Origin: Nitrincola salilacus
GTDB lineage: Bacteria > Pseudomonadota > Gammaproteobacteria > Pseudomonadales > Balneatricaceae
DNA: 64,000 nucleotides
Assembly: GCF_046271865.1 (NCBI RefSeq)
Contig: NZ_CP176580.1
Coordinates: 496,001 to 560,000 of the forward strand
Reading direction: 5' to 3'
Each line of letters begins with the position of its first letter. Position 1 is the stretch's first letter. Below, one piece after another: positions 51,544-59,725 of the stretch. The position numbers and the translations under genes were made by a program. The notes under the pieces are model-generated. The model ran no database searches. It was not told the DNA's origin and was given only the letters and a program-made list of their open reading frames with translations.

Positions 51544-52152
51544 ATGAACATGGAGGGGTTGTTGCTATTGGCGCCTGCTGCGATATACATGATGGCCATG
51601 ACACTGACGCCAGGACCTAATAACGTGATGTTGACCGCTTCCGGTGCGAATTACGGCTATCGGCGAACGCTACCGCATATCACGGGAATATTACTGGGCT
51701 GCTTTGTGTTGTTCAGTCTGATTGCACTGGGGCTGGGGCTTCTATTTGAGCGATATCCCATGGTGCAGACGGTGCTCAAAATAGTCGGGAGCGTCTATTT
51801 GCTCTGGCTGGCATGGAAAATTGCCCGAGCAGCACCGCCAAATCTTGATATCGATAGTGACAGTAAGCCTTTGCTGCTCTGGCAGGCGGCTGCTTTTCAG
51901 TTTGCCAATCCCAAGGCCTGGGTCATGGGACTGGCGCTGATGGCCGGCTTTCTGCCGGAGGGAGGAAACCCCGTACTGAATGCGCTCTTTCTGGCCGCCT
52001 TCAGTGAGCTTGTCGCCTGGCCTTGCATCTCACTCTGGGCACTGTTTGGTGTTGCCTTGGGCAAGCTCCTTAAAACACCGCTGCACTGGCGCTGGTTCAA
52101 TGGCACCATGGGTGTCATGACGGCAGCCTGTGTGGTGTTTATACTGGCTTAA
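51544..52152 (+). CDS. LysE/RhtB family amino-acid exporter
   Basis: 202 residues from ATG 51544, the start that matches family length ahead of the TLTPGPNNVMLTASGANYGYRR motif; ATG 51502 or 51508 are alternatives. Six predicted helices. QFANPKAWVMGLALMAGFLPEGG marks the fourth-fifth helix region. It probably exports an amino acid sensed by the divergent MocR-type regulator. It differs clearly from the LysE-type protein at 23055. Confidence 0.88.
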   Translation: MNMEGLLLLAPAAIYMMAMTLTPGPNNVMLTASGANYGYRRTLPHITGILLGCFVLFSLIALGLGLLFERYPMVQTVLKIVGSVYLLWLAWKIARAAPPNLDIDSDSKPLLLWQAAAFQFANPKAWVMGLALMAGFLPEGGNPVLNALFLAAFSELVAWPCISLWALFGVALGKLLKTPLHWRWFNGTMGVMTAACVVFILA

Positions 52153-52243
52153 GCCTATTCAAGTACCGATCTGTTTGGTTGACTAAATCAGAGCGATTAG
52201 GGCAGAATTTCTTTATTCAATATGGATATAAAAGGAACTGCAT

Positions 52244-53053
52244 ATGAGACTGCTCTGGATGGCGTTAATGATGATGTTCACGTCTACTGTTTTCGCTACA
52301 GGAACTGTTGAGAATCCTGCACCAAGCACTACAGAAGCTGGAATAGGTGTTATTTCAGGTTGGCATTGCACATCAGAAATCATTGAAATCTATATTGATG
52401 ATCAGTTTATCGGCAGGGCTGGATCAGGTACTCCCCGAGGTGATACGCAGCAGATATGCGGGCATCAAAATACAGGCTTCTCACTTTTGTTTAACTACAA
52501 TCTGTTGAGCGAAGGGGCTCATGTGCTCAAGGCTTATGCCGATGGTGATCTGTTTGCGACAAGAACATTTTCATCGGCCCAGTCAGGCGGTGCCGACTTC
52601 CGTCATGGTGTCAGCAGGTCAATCATAGTGGATGATTTCCCGGTTAATGGGCAGTCAACCATTCTTGAATGGAGTACGGCTAAACAGAATTTCGCCATCA
52701 AAAACATCGTCAGTAACCAGGGGTTGGATGGTACTTATCGACTGGTGCGTGTTAGTTTGCAAGACTCATCCGATAATTTGCTGGATACTGAGCAGGCAAA
52801 TGTATCTGCAAGTGGTACGTTCATCTTAAGCGGTAATAGCTACAATCAGCAGATGACGGTTACAATTAATGGCCAGGTAACAAATGTGCAGTTTGGTGGC
52901 ACTCTAGATGACAGGGGTTATTATCTGATTGACAGAGAAAATAATAAAAACGTAGTCATAGTTGAGAGAGGATCCAAGCTCATCACATCAAATTTGATCT
53001 ATCTACAGGGGGTGGGTTGGGTCAACGAGATTGATCAGTGGGAAAAAATGTAG
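52244..53053 (+). CDS. Secreted protein of unknown function, 269 aa
   Basis: The N-terminus MRLLWMALMMMFTSTVFA is a signal peptide. The mature protein begins with an Ig-like or beta-sandwich unit (SGWHCTSEIIEIYIDDQF, CGHQNTGFSLLFNYNLLSEGAHVLKAYADG), with two cysteines that could pair. A second beta-rich half follows, with SNQGLDGTYRLVRVSLQDSSDNLLDTE. I do not recognise a family. AT content is slightly higher than in neighbours. AAAAGGAA precedes the ATG. Confidence 0.7.
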   Translation: MRLLWMALMMMFTSTVFATGTVENPAPSTTEAGIGVISGWHCTSEIIEIYIDDQFIGRAGSGTPRGDTQQICGHQNTGFSLLFNYNLLSEGAHVLKAYADGDLFATRTFSSAQSGGADFRHGVSRSIIVDDFPVNGQSTILEWSTAKQNFAIKNIVSNQGLDGTYRLVRVSLQDSSDNLLDTEQANVSASGTFILSGNSYNQQMTVTINGQVTNVQFGGTLDDRGYYLIDRENNKNVVIVERGSKLITSNLIYLQGVGWVNEIDQWEKM

Positions 53054-53163
53054 CTCTATGATCCGATATATCTGCTGATACACTTGGATACACACTGCCG
53101 CTCGACTGTGTCAGCAGAAAAGTTCAGAATCATACAGTCACTCCTTTCTACATAGAGCAATCC

Positions 53164-54348
53164 ATGGCAAATTCACTGCCTGCTGCAGTGCGGTCAGGCG
53201 CGCTGTCACAGCCCACATTGTCCTATTTTCTGATGTTTATCGCGATAGGCATGGTCAGCGGTATTCTTGGGCCAAGCCTGACGCATCTGGCTGAACAGAC
53301 GGGTTCAACAATGAGCCAGATTGCGCTGTTGTTTACAGCGCGTGCGCTGGGGGTCATGTGTGGGGCGGTTATCACCGGACGCCTGCTGGATCGTTTTGAT
53401 GGCCATCGTATCATCCTGGTGATGATTCTGCTGACGCTCGTCAGCATGTTGTTGGTGCCGCTTAGTCCTCTGTTGTTGATGATGCTGGTGATCTTTGTGT
53501 TGGGTTACGCCGAGGTTTCGATCAATGTCGGTGGCAACCTCATGCTGATGCGCTGCTACCGGGAGCGCTCTGGTCCCTATATCAGTGCCTTGCATTTCTG
53601 CTTTGGTCTGGGTGCGATGACGGTGCCGCTGCTGGTGGTATGGTCTCTGAATTTATCAGGTGCGGTCATCTGGAGTTTCTGGGCGGTGGCGCTGTTGCTG
53701 TTGATGGTAGGTCTGATGCTCTTTCCTCAGCCCAGCCCATCACCTCCTGAGACGCAGGTTGCCGAATCAGAAGATAAGCCTGTTGATCTGCCGCTGTTTC
53801 TGATTCTGCTGTTGATGTTCAGTATTTATGTCGGGATCGAGATGACCTACGCCGGTTGGATCAGCACCTATGCAGTTCTGGAGGGGTTGAGTAGTTCGGA
53901 TTCGGCTTATCTGGTGTCAGTGTTCTGGTTCAGTCTGTCTATCGGTCGATTACTGGCTATTCCGCTACTGAGGACTGGGCGTTACATGACGATACTGCTG
54001 GGATGCTTTCTACTGGCAGTGATGATGATCATCAGCCTTATCAAGGGTGCTTTATCGCTGTTCTGGATTACGCTGTTGTTTGGGTTGTCGATGTCGGCGA
54101 TTTTTCCAACACTGTTCACCCTGGGAAGCCTGTTGTTGAAACTTAATGGCAAGTTGACCGGGTTGATTTTCCTTTCCTGCGGAGTTGGTGCGATGGTGGC
54201 TCCCAGTCTCACGGGGCCTCTGATTGATAAGTTTAGCGCGGCAGCGATGCCTCTCCTGTTACTCGGAATGCTCTTGGTCATGCTGCTGGGAGTTGTGGCA
54301 TTGCGCTTGAGAACCCGTTTCTTATACGTAGAAAACGACAGACTGTAA
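53164..54348 (+). CDS. Major facilitator superfamily transporter
   Basis: 394 residues with 12 predicted helices. ARALGVMCGAVITGRLLDRFDGHRI carries the MFS motif A between helices 2 and 3, and the central polar loop (about residues 195-215) is short. FGLSMSAIFPTLFTLGSLLLKLNGKLTGLIFLSCGVGAM resembles the fucose/FsrD-like branch. The substrate is unknown. No operon partner is evident. Confidence 0.85.
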   Translation: MANSLPAAVRSGALSQPTLSYFLMFIAIGMVSGILGPSLTHLAEQTGSTMSQIALLFTARALGVMCGAVITGRLLDRFDGHRIILVMILLTLVSMLLVPLSPLLLMMLVIFVLGYAEVSINVGGNLMLMRCYRERSGPYISALHFCFGLGAMTVPLLVVWSLNLSGAVIWSFWAVALLLLMVGLMLFPQPSPSPPETQVAESEDKPVDLPLFLILLLMFSIYVGIEMTYAGWISTYAVLEGLSSSDSAYLVSVFWFSLSIGRLLAIPLLRTGRYMTILLGCFLLAVMMIISLIKGALSLFWITLLFGLSMSAIFPTLFTLGSLLLKLNGKLTGLIFLSCGVGAMVAPSLTGPLIDKFSAAAMPLLLLGMLLVMLLGVVALRLRTRFLYVENDRL

Positions 54349-54448
54349 AATCTCTTTTTTTCACTTTGAGCGTAGAGCTTATAGTTACTGGCAATATGGC
54401 CTGTGTTAGATTGTCAGTTCAATTGAGTTAATCAAGGTTGATTGATCA

Positions 54449-55999
54449 ATGGTTGAAGCTGTCTGGATCGTATTCGCATTTATGACCGGCCTGGTAGTCA
54501 AAATGGTGGGGCTTCCGCCTCTTGTCGGCTATCTACTGGCCGGTTTTGCCATCGGGGCTATCGGAAGCAGGATTGGGTTGCCAGCAGAAAGCAGTGATAT
54601 GTTGGCTCACCTGGCGCATCTTGGTGTATTGCTACTGCTTTTCACGGTTGGTCTCAAGCTCAAGCTGCGCAATCTGGTCCGACCGGAAGTGATCGGTGGC
54701 GGTTTACTGCACTTTCTTATCTCCTGCCTCTTGTTCATGCCAGGTATATGGCTGCTTCTGGATGTGGACTGGTATTCATCGTTGATGTTGGCGATTGCTC
54801 TGTCCTTTTCCAGTACGGTTCTGGCAGCCAAGGTCCTGGAAGGTAAACGTGAGTTGAGGGCCTTTCATGGCCGCGTAGCGATCGGTATTCTGATTGTGCA
54901 GGATCTGATTGCGCTGTTGGTGATGAGTATTGCCAGTGGGCAGTCCCCCTCTGCCTGGGCATTCGTTATATTCGGTATTCCTCTGTTGCGTCCTGTGCTT
55001 TATCGGCTGCTTGATGCCAGTGGACATGATGAGCTATTGGTATTACTTGGTTTACTACTGGCGCTGGTGGTTGGAGGGCAAGGTTTTGAGTTTGTGGGTT
55101 TGAGCTCTGAGCTGGGTGCGTTGGCGTTTGGTGCGCTTCTGGCAAACCATAAACGTGCGGGTGAGTTGTCTCAGTCTCTGTGGAGTATCAAGGAGATATT
55201 TCTTGTTGGTTTTTTCCTTCAGATAGGCATTGGAGGGTTACCTGATGCTCAGGCATGGATGTTTGCGCTTGCCATGATTGTTCTGCTTCCTCTCAAGGGA
55301 ATGCTGTTTTTCTTTCTGTTGATTATCTTCAAGCTCAGGGCGCGCAGTGCCTTTCTGTCGAGTTTGAGCCTGACTAACTACAGTGAGTTTGGTCTGATTG
55401 TCGCCAGCGTTGTCTTGCCGCAATGGCTGATACCGCTTGCGCTGACAGTCGCGCTTTCGTTTGTAGTGTCTGCCCCGCTGAATCGGCTTGCACACCCCTT
55501 GTATGAAAAGATGTCGCGTCGGTTATTGCCAATGGAGCGTGAGTGCTTTCATCCAGACGAACAGCCTGTATCGCTGGGCGATGCTCAGATCCTGATTGTC
55601 GGGATGGGACGGACGGGAACGGCAGCCTATGATTTTCTCAAACCCCGTGATATCCCCATGATTGGTCTGGATTCAGACCCGGTTAAAGTGTCGAAACACG
55701 TAACTGATGGGCGCAATGTTGTTTTCGCAGATGCGGAGGATCAATTGTTGTGGAAAAACATGGAAGCACCAGGTCTTCGCTATGTGATTCTGGCGGCGAA
55801 TGATGTCGAAGCCAAGGTGATTGCTGCGCGTAAGCTGCGCAAGTATGGGTTTCAAGGCGTCATAGTCTCCCATAGCATGCATACAGATCATGCAGCTGCC
55901 ATCACCGAAGCGGGAGCCAACCATACCTATGAGACAATGTCAGAAGCAGGTGTAGGTCTGGCGGGACACGTTTTCGCATTAGAACAAGAAAAAAGCTGA
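54449..55999 (+). CDS. KefB-type cation:proton antiporter with TrkA-N domain
   Basis: 516 residues. The N-terminal 360 residues form a CPA2 antiporter domain of about 12 helices (LVGYLLAGFAIGAIGSRIGLP, ALSFSSTVLAAKVLEGK, ILIVQDLIAL with the conserved acidic residue, and LSLTNYSEFGLIVASV). A cytosolic Rossmann RCK/TrkA-N domain follows from about residue 378 (ILIVGMGRTGTAAYDFL then GLDSDPVKV). It likely exchanges K+ or Na+ for H+, gated by a nucleotide. It is shorter than KefB/KefC and convergent with marC, one base apart. Confidence 0.88.
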   Translation: MVEAVWIVFAFMTGLVVKMVGLPPLVGYLLAGFAIGAIGSRIGLPAESSDMLAHLAHLGVLLLLFTVGLKLKLRNLVRPEVIGGGLLHFLISCLLFMPGIWLLLDVDWYSSLMLAIALSFSSTVLAAKVLEGKRELRAFHGRVAIGILIVQDLIALLVMSIASGQSPSAWAFVIFGIPLLRPVLYRLLDASGHDELLVLLGLLLALVVGGQGFEFVGLSSELGALAFGALLANHKRAGELSQSLWSIKEIFLVGFFLQIGIGGLPDAQAWMFALAMIVLLPLKGMLFFFLLIIFKLRARSAFLSSLSLTNYSEFGLIVASVVLPQWLIPLALTVALSFVVSAPLNRLAHPLYEKMSRRLLPMERECFHPDEQPVSLGDAQILIVGMGRTGTAAYDFLKPRDIPMIGLDSDPVKVSKHVTDGRNVVFADAEDQLLWKNMEAPGLRYVILAANDVEAKVIAARKLRKYGFQGVIVSHSMHTDHAAAITEAGANHTYETMSEAGVGLAGHVFALEQEKS

Positions 56000-56000
56000 T

Positions 56001-56609
56001 TCAGATGCCTGTTAAAAAGCCTTTGATGCCACTCATAACCAGTTGAGCAGCCATTGCTGCCAGAATAAGGCCGGTGATTTTGCTCAGAATGTTCAGTCCC
56101 GTGCGGCCAAGCAGCTCCTCAAAAAAAGTGCTCAGATGCAGCAGTACCAAGAGGCAGGCCAGCGCCAGCGTCATGCCGAGAATGCCGGTGAGCAGGTCCC
56201 ATCCGGTCAGCTCGGCACCATAGACCAGTATCGCGCCGATGGTTGCCGGACCGATGATGGTGGGTATGGCAAGCGGTACGACAGAGACATCATCACGCTC
56301 CTCTTTCGGCATGCCGGTCGCGTGGGTACGGATACCATCTCGTACCAGACTCACGGCAGACAGGAACAGCAGTATGCCGGCACCGATACGGAAAGAGTCG
56401 AGGGTGATTCCAAGCACGGAAAAGAGCGCGCCACCGAAAAACATCAGAACCAGGCTGGTGAAAAGCGAGGCAAAGACGGCGCGATTAGCGACACGTCGAC
56501 ACTCTTTACGGGTCTGGCCGCGGGTCAGGGCAAGGAACATGGATACAACGAAAAAGGGTGCAAACAGGAAAAAGAATTTGATCCAGGTCGAGAACAGCAG
56601 GGTCAGCAT
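56001..56609 (-). CDS. MarC family membrane protein
   Basis: 202 residues with six predicted helices. FFVVSMFLALTRGQTRKECRRVANRAVFASL at the start, LSVLGITLDSFRIGAGILLFLSAVSLV, and VVPLAIPTIIGPATIGAILVYG match the MarC/UPF0056 family, whose function is not established. The stop is one base from the stop of the convergent antiporter gene. Confidence 0.88.
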   Translation of the reverse strand: MLTLLFSTWIKFFFLFAPFFVVSMFLALTRGQTRKECRRVANRAVFASLFTSLVLMFFGGALFSVLGITLDSFRIGAGILLFLSAVSLVRDGIRTHATGMPKEERDDVSVVPLAIPTIIGPATIGAILVYGAELTGWDLLTGILGMTLALACLLVLLHLSTFFEELLGRTGLNILSKITGLILAAMAAQLVMSGIKGFLTGI

Positions 56610-56790
56610 GTCAGGGGCTCCACAGGACGGGATTTACGTGTTAGCTCACCCGACGCAGGGAGCTTGAATACCAGAATAGCCCATGGAAATTGAGTCACTC
56701 GTCATAAGCAACTGTATAAGCAATTGTAAAAATAACAACGAGGGCTGAAGAGGGTCTTTCCAGAAAAAACTGAATTTAGAGAGCCCAGGT

Positions 56791-56877
56791 TGGTAGCGGT
56801 GGGCGGACTCGAACCGCCACGCCCGTTAAGGCAACGGATTTTGAATCCGTCGTGTCTACCAATTTCACCACACCGCC
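56791..56877 (-). tRNA. tRNA-Leu (anticodon CAA)
   Basis: On the minus strand an 87-nt tRNA runs from GGCGGTG (56877 down) to an encoded CCA (56793-56791). The acceptor stem pairs GGCGGTG with CACCGCT (first pair G-U). The anticodon stem-loop ACGGA-TTCAAAA-TCCGT gives CAA. A long variable arm (TGCCTTAACGGGCG) marks a class II tRNA. The T-arm GGCGG-TTCGAGT-CCGCC is perfect. Confidence 0.95.
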
Positions 56878-56973
56878 AACTTCTGGGATCTACTTTTTGT
56901 ACTCTACACTTTTGACTACCTGCAGCAGTTTCAGTAAAGCAGACCTGCTGCAAACCGGTAATCAAGGTCGCAC

Positions 56974-57001
56974 ATTATAATCGCTTTCAATCCGTGGTCA
57001 A
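56974..57001 (-). promoter_or_regulatory. Strong sigma-70 promoter reading toward tRNA-Leu
   Basis: Minus-strand TTGACC (57001-56996) and a perfect TATAAT (56979-56974) are 16 bases apart, followed by a GC-rich start region (GTGCGACC) like the stringently controlled promoters of stable RNAs. The leader to the tRNA would be about 90 nt. Confidence 0.75.
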
Positions 57002-57007
57002 TCATGA

Positions 57008-57036
57008 CTGAAAATTTCTTTTGTTTGAGCTAAAAT
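57008..57036 (+). promoter_or_regulatory. Putative sigma-70 promoter of queA
   Basis: CTGAAA (57008-57013) and TAAAAT (57031-57036), 17 bases apart, lie about 35 bp before the queA ATG and back to back with the tRNA promoter. Confidence 0.55.
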
Positions 57037-57069
57037 AGCGCGCCTTTTTCATTAACTGAGCGTAAGCGG

Positions 57070-58116
57070 ATGCAACTGAGTGATTTTTACTTTGATCTAC
57101 CCGATGAGCTGATAGCGCGATATCCGCTGGAGCAGCGCAGTGCGAGTCGTTTGCTCTGTGTTGATGGCGCAACGGGGGAGACGGAACATCGCCAGTTCAG
57201 TGATCTTCTGACGCTGGCGGAGGCAGGGGATCTGCTGGTGTTCAATGATACCCGAGTGATACCGGCGCGTCTGTTTGGCCAGAAGGCCAGCGGTGGTAAG
57301 GTTGAGTTGCTGATCGAACGGGTGGTGGATCACACTCACGCATTGGCGCATATTCGTTCCAGCAGAGCGCCACGCCCGGGCGCCAGATTATTGCTTGAGG
57401 GTGGGCTGGAAGCTGAAGTGACGGGGCGCCGGGATAATCTGTTTGAGCTGGCATTTACGCTTGAAGGCCACCTGATCAATGCGCTTGAAGCGCATGGGCA
57501 TATGCCATTACCACCCTATATGAAACGCGAGGATCAGCTGTCTGATCGTGAGCGTTATCAGACTGTCTATAACCGCAAGCCTGGTGCAGTTGCAGCCCCT
57601 ACTGCGGGTTTGCACTTTGATCAGGCGCTGCTGCAGGCTTTGGCTGAGAAAGGGGTGCGCAGTGCGTTTGTGACGCTGCATGTCGGTGCCGGAACCTTTC
57701 AGCCGGTCAAGGTTGATCGCATCGAGGATCACCTGATGCACCCGGAGTATATCGAAGTCTCGGATGAGGTTTGTGAGGCGGTTCGTGAAACGCGCGCTCA
57801 AGGGGGTAGAGTCATTGCGGTCGGTACCACCAGCGTACGTTCGCTTGAAAGCGCCAGTCGCAGTGGTGAGATTGAGCCCTTTTACGGCGACAGCGATATT
57901 TTCATCTTCCCAGGCTACCGTTTTCGCTCGGTTGATGCGCTGATCACCAATTTTCACCTGCCGGAGTCAACGTTGCTGATGCTGGTCAGTGCTTTCAGTG
58001 GCTATCACGCCATTATGCAGGCATATCAGGAGGCGATTCGAGAGCGTTACCGATTTTTCAGTTATGGCGATGCGATGTTTCTGACACGTCGGGACGCCGA
58101 AGAGGATAGTGTGTGA
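57070..58116 (+). CDS. queA: S-adenosylmethionine:tRNA ribosyltransferase-isomerase
   Basis: 348 residues. MQLSDFYFDLPDELIARYPLEQR, LLVFNDTRVIPARLFG, GHMPLPPYMKRED, PGAVAAPTAGLHFD and ITNFHLPESTLLMLVSAF are all conserved QueA segments. It transfers the ribosyl group of SAM to preQ1-modified tRNA to give epoxyqueuosine. The stop overlaps a possible GTG start of tgt, giving the common queA-tgt-yajC-secD-secF order. Confidence 0.97.
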   Translation: MQLSDFYFDLPDELIARYPLEQRSASRLLCVDGATGETEHRQFSDLLTLAEAGDLLVFNDTRVIPARLFGQKASGGKVELLIERVVDHTHALAHIRSSRAPRPGARLLLEGGLEAEVTGRRDNLFELAFTLEGHLINALEAHGHMPLPPYMKREDQLSDRERYQTVYNRKPGAVAAPTAGLHFDQALLQALAEKGVRSAFVTLHVGAGTFQPVKVDRIEDHLMHPEYIEVSDEVCEAVRETRAQGGRVIAVGTTSVRSLESASRSGEIEPFYGDSDIFIFPGYRFRSVDALITNFHLPESTLLMLVSAFSGYHAIMQAYQEAIRERYRFFSYGDAMFLTRRDAEEDSV

Positions 58117-58130
58117 GCAGAGAATGTTTT

Positions 58131-59249
58131 ATGCAGTTCGAGTGTCTGGGGACGGATGGCAAGGCTCGTCGTGGTCGATTGACTTTCCCACGCGGTGAGG
58201 TGGAAACACCGGCGTTCATGCCTGTCGGCACCTATGGCACCGTCAAGGGGATGTTGCCGCGTGATATCAAGGATACGGGCGCCCAGATACTGCTGGGCAA
58301 TACCTTCCATCTGATGCTGCGCCCTGGCACTGAGATCGTGCGTCAGCATGGTGATCTGCATGATTTCATGCAGTGGCATGGGCCGATTCTGACTGATTCC
58401 GGCGGATTTCAGGTGTTCAGTCTGGGTAAGATGCGCAAAATCACCGAAGAAGGTGTGACGTTCAGCTCCCCTGTCAATGGTGACAAGGTGTTTCTGAGCC
58501 CTGAACGCTCCATGGAAGTTCAGCGTGAGCTGGGATCCGATATCGTCATGATCTTTGATGAGTGCACACCCTATCCTGCAACGGAGGAGGAGGCTGCAAA
58601 GTCGATGCGCCTGTCGCTGCGTTGGGCAAAGCGCTCGAAAGATGCGCATGGCAGCAGTCCTTCAGCACTGTTTGGCATCATTCAGGGAGGCATGTATCCA
58701 GAGTTGCGTGATGAGTCTCTGGCCGGGCTGACGGAGATAGGCTTTGATGGCTATGCGATCGGAGGGCTATCTGTCGGTGAGCCAAAAGAGGAGATGGATA
58801 AGATTCTGGATCATCTGGCGTGGAAAATGCCAGCTGATCGTCCCCGCTACCTGATGGGGGTGGGGCGCCCTGAAGATCTGGTTGAAGGGGTGCGTCGTGG
58901 TGTGGATATGTTTGATTGTGTGATGCCGACACGAAATGCGCGCAATGGACATCTTTTTACCTCTACCGGGGTTGTAAAGCTGCGTAATGCCGCCAATAAG
59001 ACTGATACGCGCCCACTTGATGAGCAGTGCGATTGCTATACCTGCCGCAATTTCAGTCGCGCTTATCTGCACCATCTGGATAAGTGTAACGAAATGCTGG
59101 GCGCACAGCTGAATACGATTCACAACCTGCATTACTATCAGACACTGATGTCAGGTTTGCGCAAAGCTATTGAACAGGGTAAATTGTGCGCCTTTGTTGA
59201 TGAATTCTATCGTCAGCGCGGGATGGAAACACCACCGTTGGCTGAATGA
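58131..59249 (+). CDS. tgt: Queuine tRNA-ribosyltransferase (TGT)
   Basis: 372 residues from ATG 58131, matching the usual family start; GTG 58113 would add six residues and overlap queA. The active-site region GPILTDSGGFQVFSLGKMRKI, IFDECTPYPAT, DCVMPTRNARNGHLFTSTG and the zinc site CDCYTCRNFSRAYLHHLDKC with downstream IHNLHYY are present. It exchanges G34 for preQ1 in GUN-anticodon tRNAs. Confidence 0.97.
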   Translation: MQFECLGTDGKARRGRLTFPRGEVETPAFMPVGTYGTVKGMLPRDIKDTGAQILLGNTFHLMLRPGTEIVRQHGDLHDFMQWHGPILTDSGGFQVFSLGKMRKITEEGVTFSSPVNGDKVFLSPERSMEVQRELGSDIVMIFDECTPYPATEEEAAKSMRLSLRWAKRSKDAHGSSPSALFGIIQGGMYPELRDESLAGLTEIGFDGYAIGGLSVGEPKEEMDKILDHLAWKMPADRPRYLMGVGRPEDLVEGVRRGVDMFDCVMPTRNARNGHLFTSTGVVKLRNAANKTDTRPLDEQCDCYTCRNFSRAYLHHLDKCNEMLGAQLNTIHNLHYYQTLMSGLRKAIEQGKLCAFVDEFYRQRGMETPPLAE

Positions 59250-59284
59250 TGACCAAGATCATATAATCTCAGGAGATCACCTTA

Positions 59285-59611
59285 ATGAGTTTCTTTATTT
59301 CTCCAGCCTTTGCGCAAGAAGCACCAGGTATGGACCCCGGCATGTTCAATATGCTGTTTCTGGTTGGTTTCGCGCTGATTTTCTACTTCTTCCTGTGGCG
59401 CCCACAGTCCAAGCGTGCCAAGGCCCATAAGGCGTTGATTGGTGGTCTGAGCAAAGGTGATGAAGTGATCACTGCTGGCGGAATCATAGGTAAGGTGACA
59501 CGTCTGACTGATGACTACATCGTGCTGGAAGTCAGTGATGGTGTTGAGCTCAAGTTCCAGAAGGCGCATGTTGCAGCTGAGCTGCCCAAGGGCACTATCA
59601 AGGATATCTGA
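59285..59611 (+). CDS. yajC: Sec translocase accessory subunit YajC
   Basis: 108 residues. One membrane helix (about residues 20-38, MLFLVGFALIFYFFLWRPQ) is followed by RPQSKRAKAHKALIGGLSKGDEVITAGGIIGKV, the YajC hallmark. It associates with SecDF-YidC. A terminator-like hairpin lies between it and secD. Confidence 0.95.
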   Translation: MSFFISPAFAQEAPGMDPGMFNMLFLVGFALIFYFFLWRPQSKRAKAHKALIGGLSKGDEVITAGGIIGKVTRLTDDYIVLEVSDGVELKFQKAHVAAELPKGTIKDI

Positions 59612-59629
59612 TAGCTGAACCTTTAGCAG

Positions 59630-59661
59630 GCGTCACGGTCCAACCGTGGCGCTTTTGTTTT
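59630..59661 (+). terminator. Terminator-like hairpin between yajC and secD
   Basis: GCGTCACGGT (59630-59639) pairs with ACCGTGGCGC (59643-59652), one T-G wobble, loop CCA, followed by TTTTGTTTT. It would partly separate secDF from the queA-tgt-yajC transcript and implies a secD promoter between 59662 and 59725. Confidence 0.8.
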
Positions 59662-59725
59662 AATGATAGGCTATACCGCTGTCGGCTGAAAACCGCCGTA
59701 TAGCGTCATCGAGGACGGAGCACAG

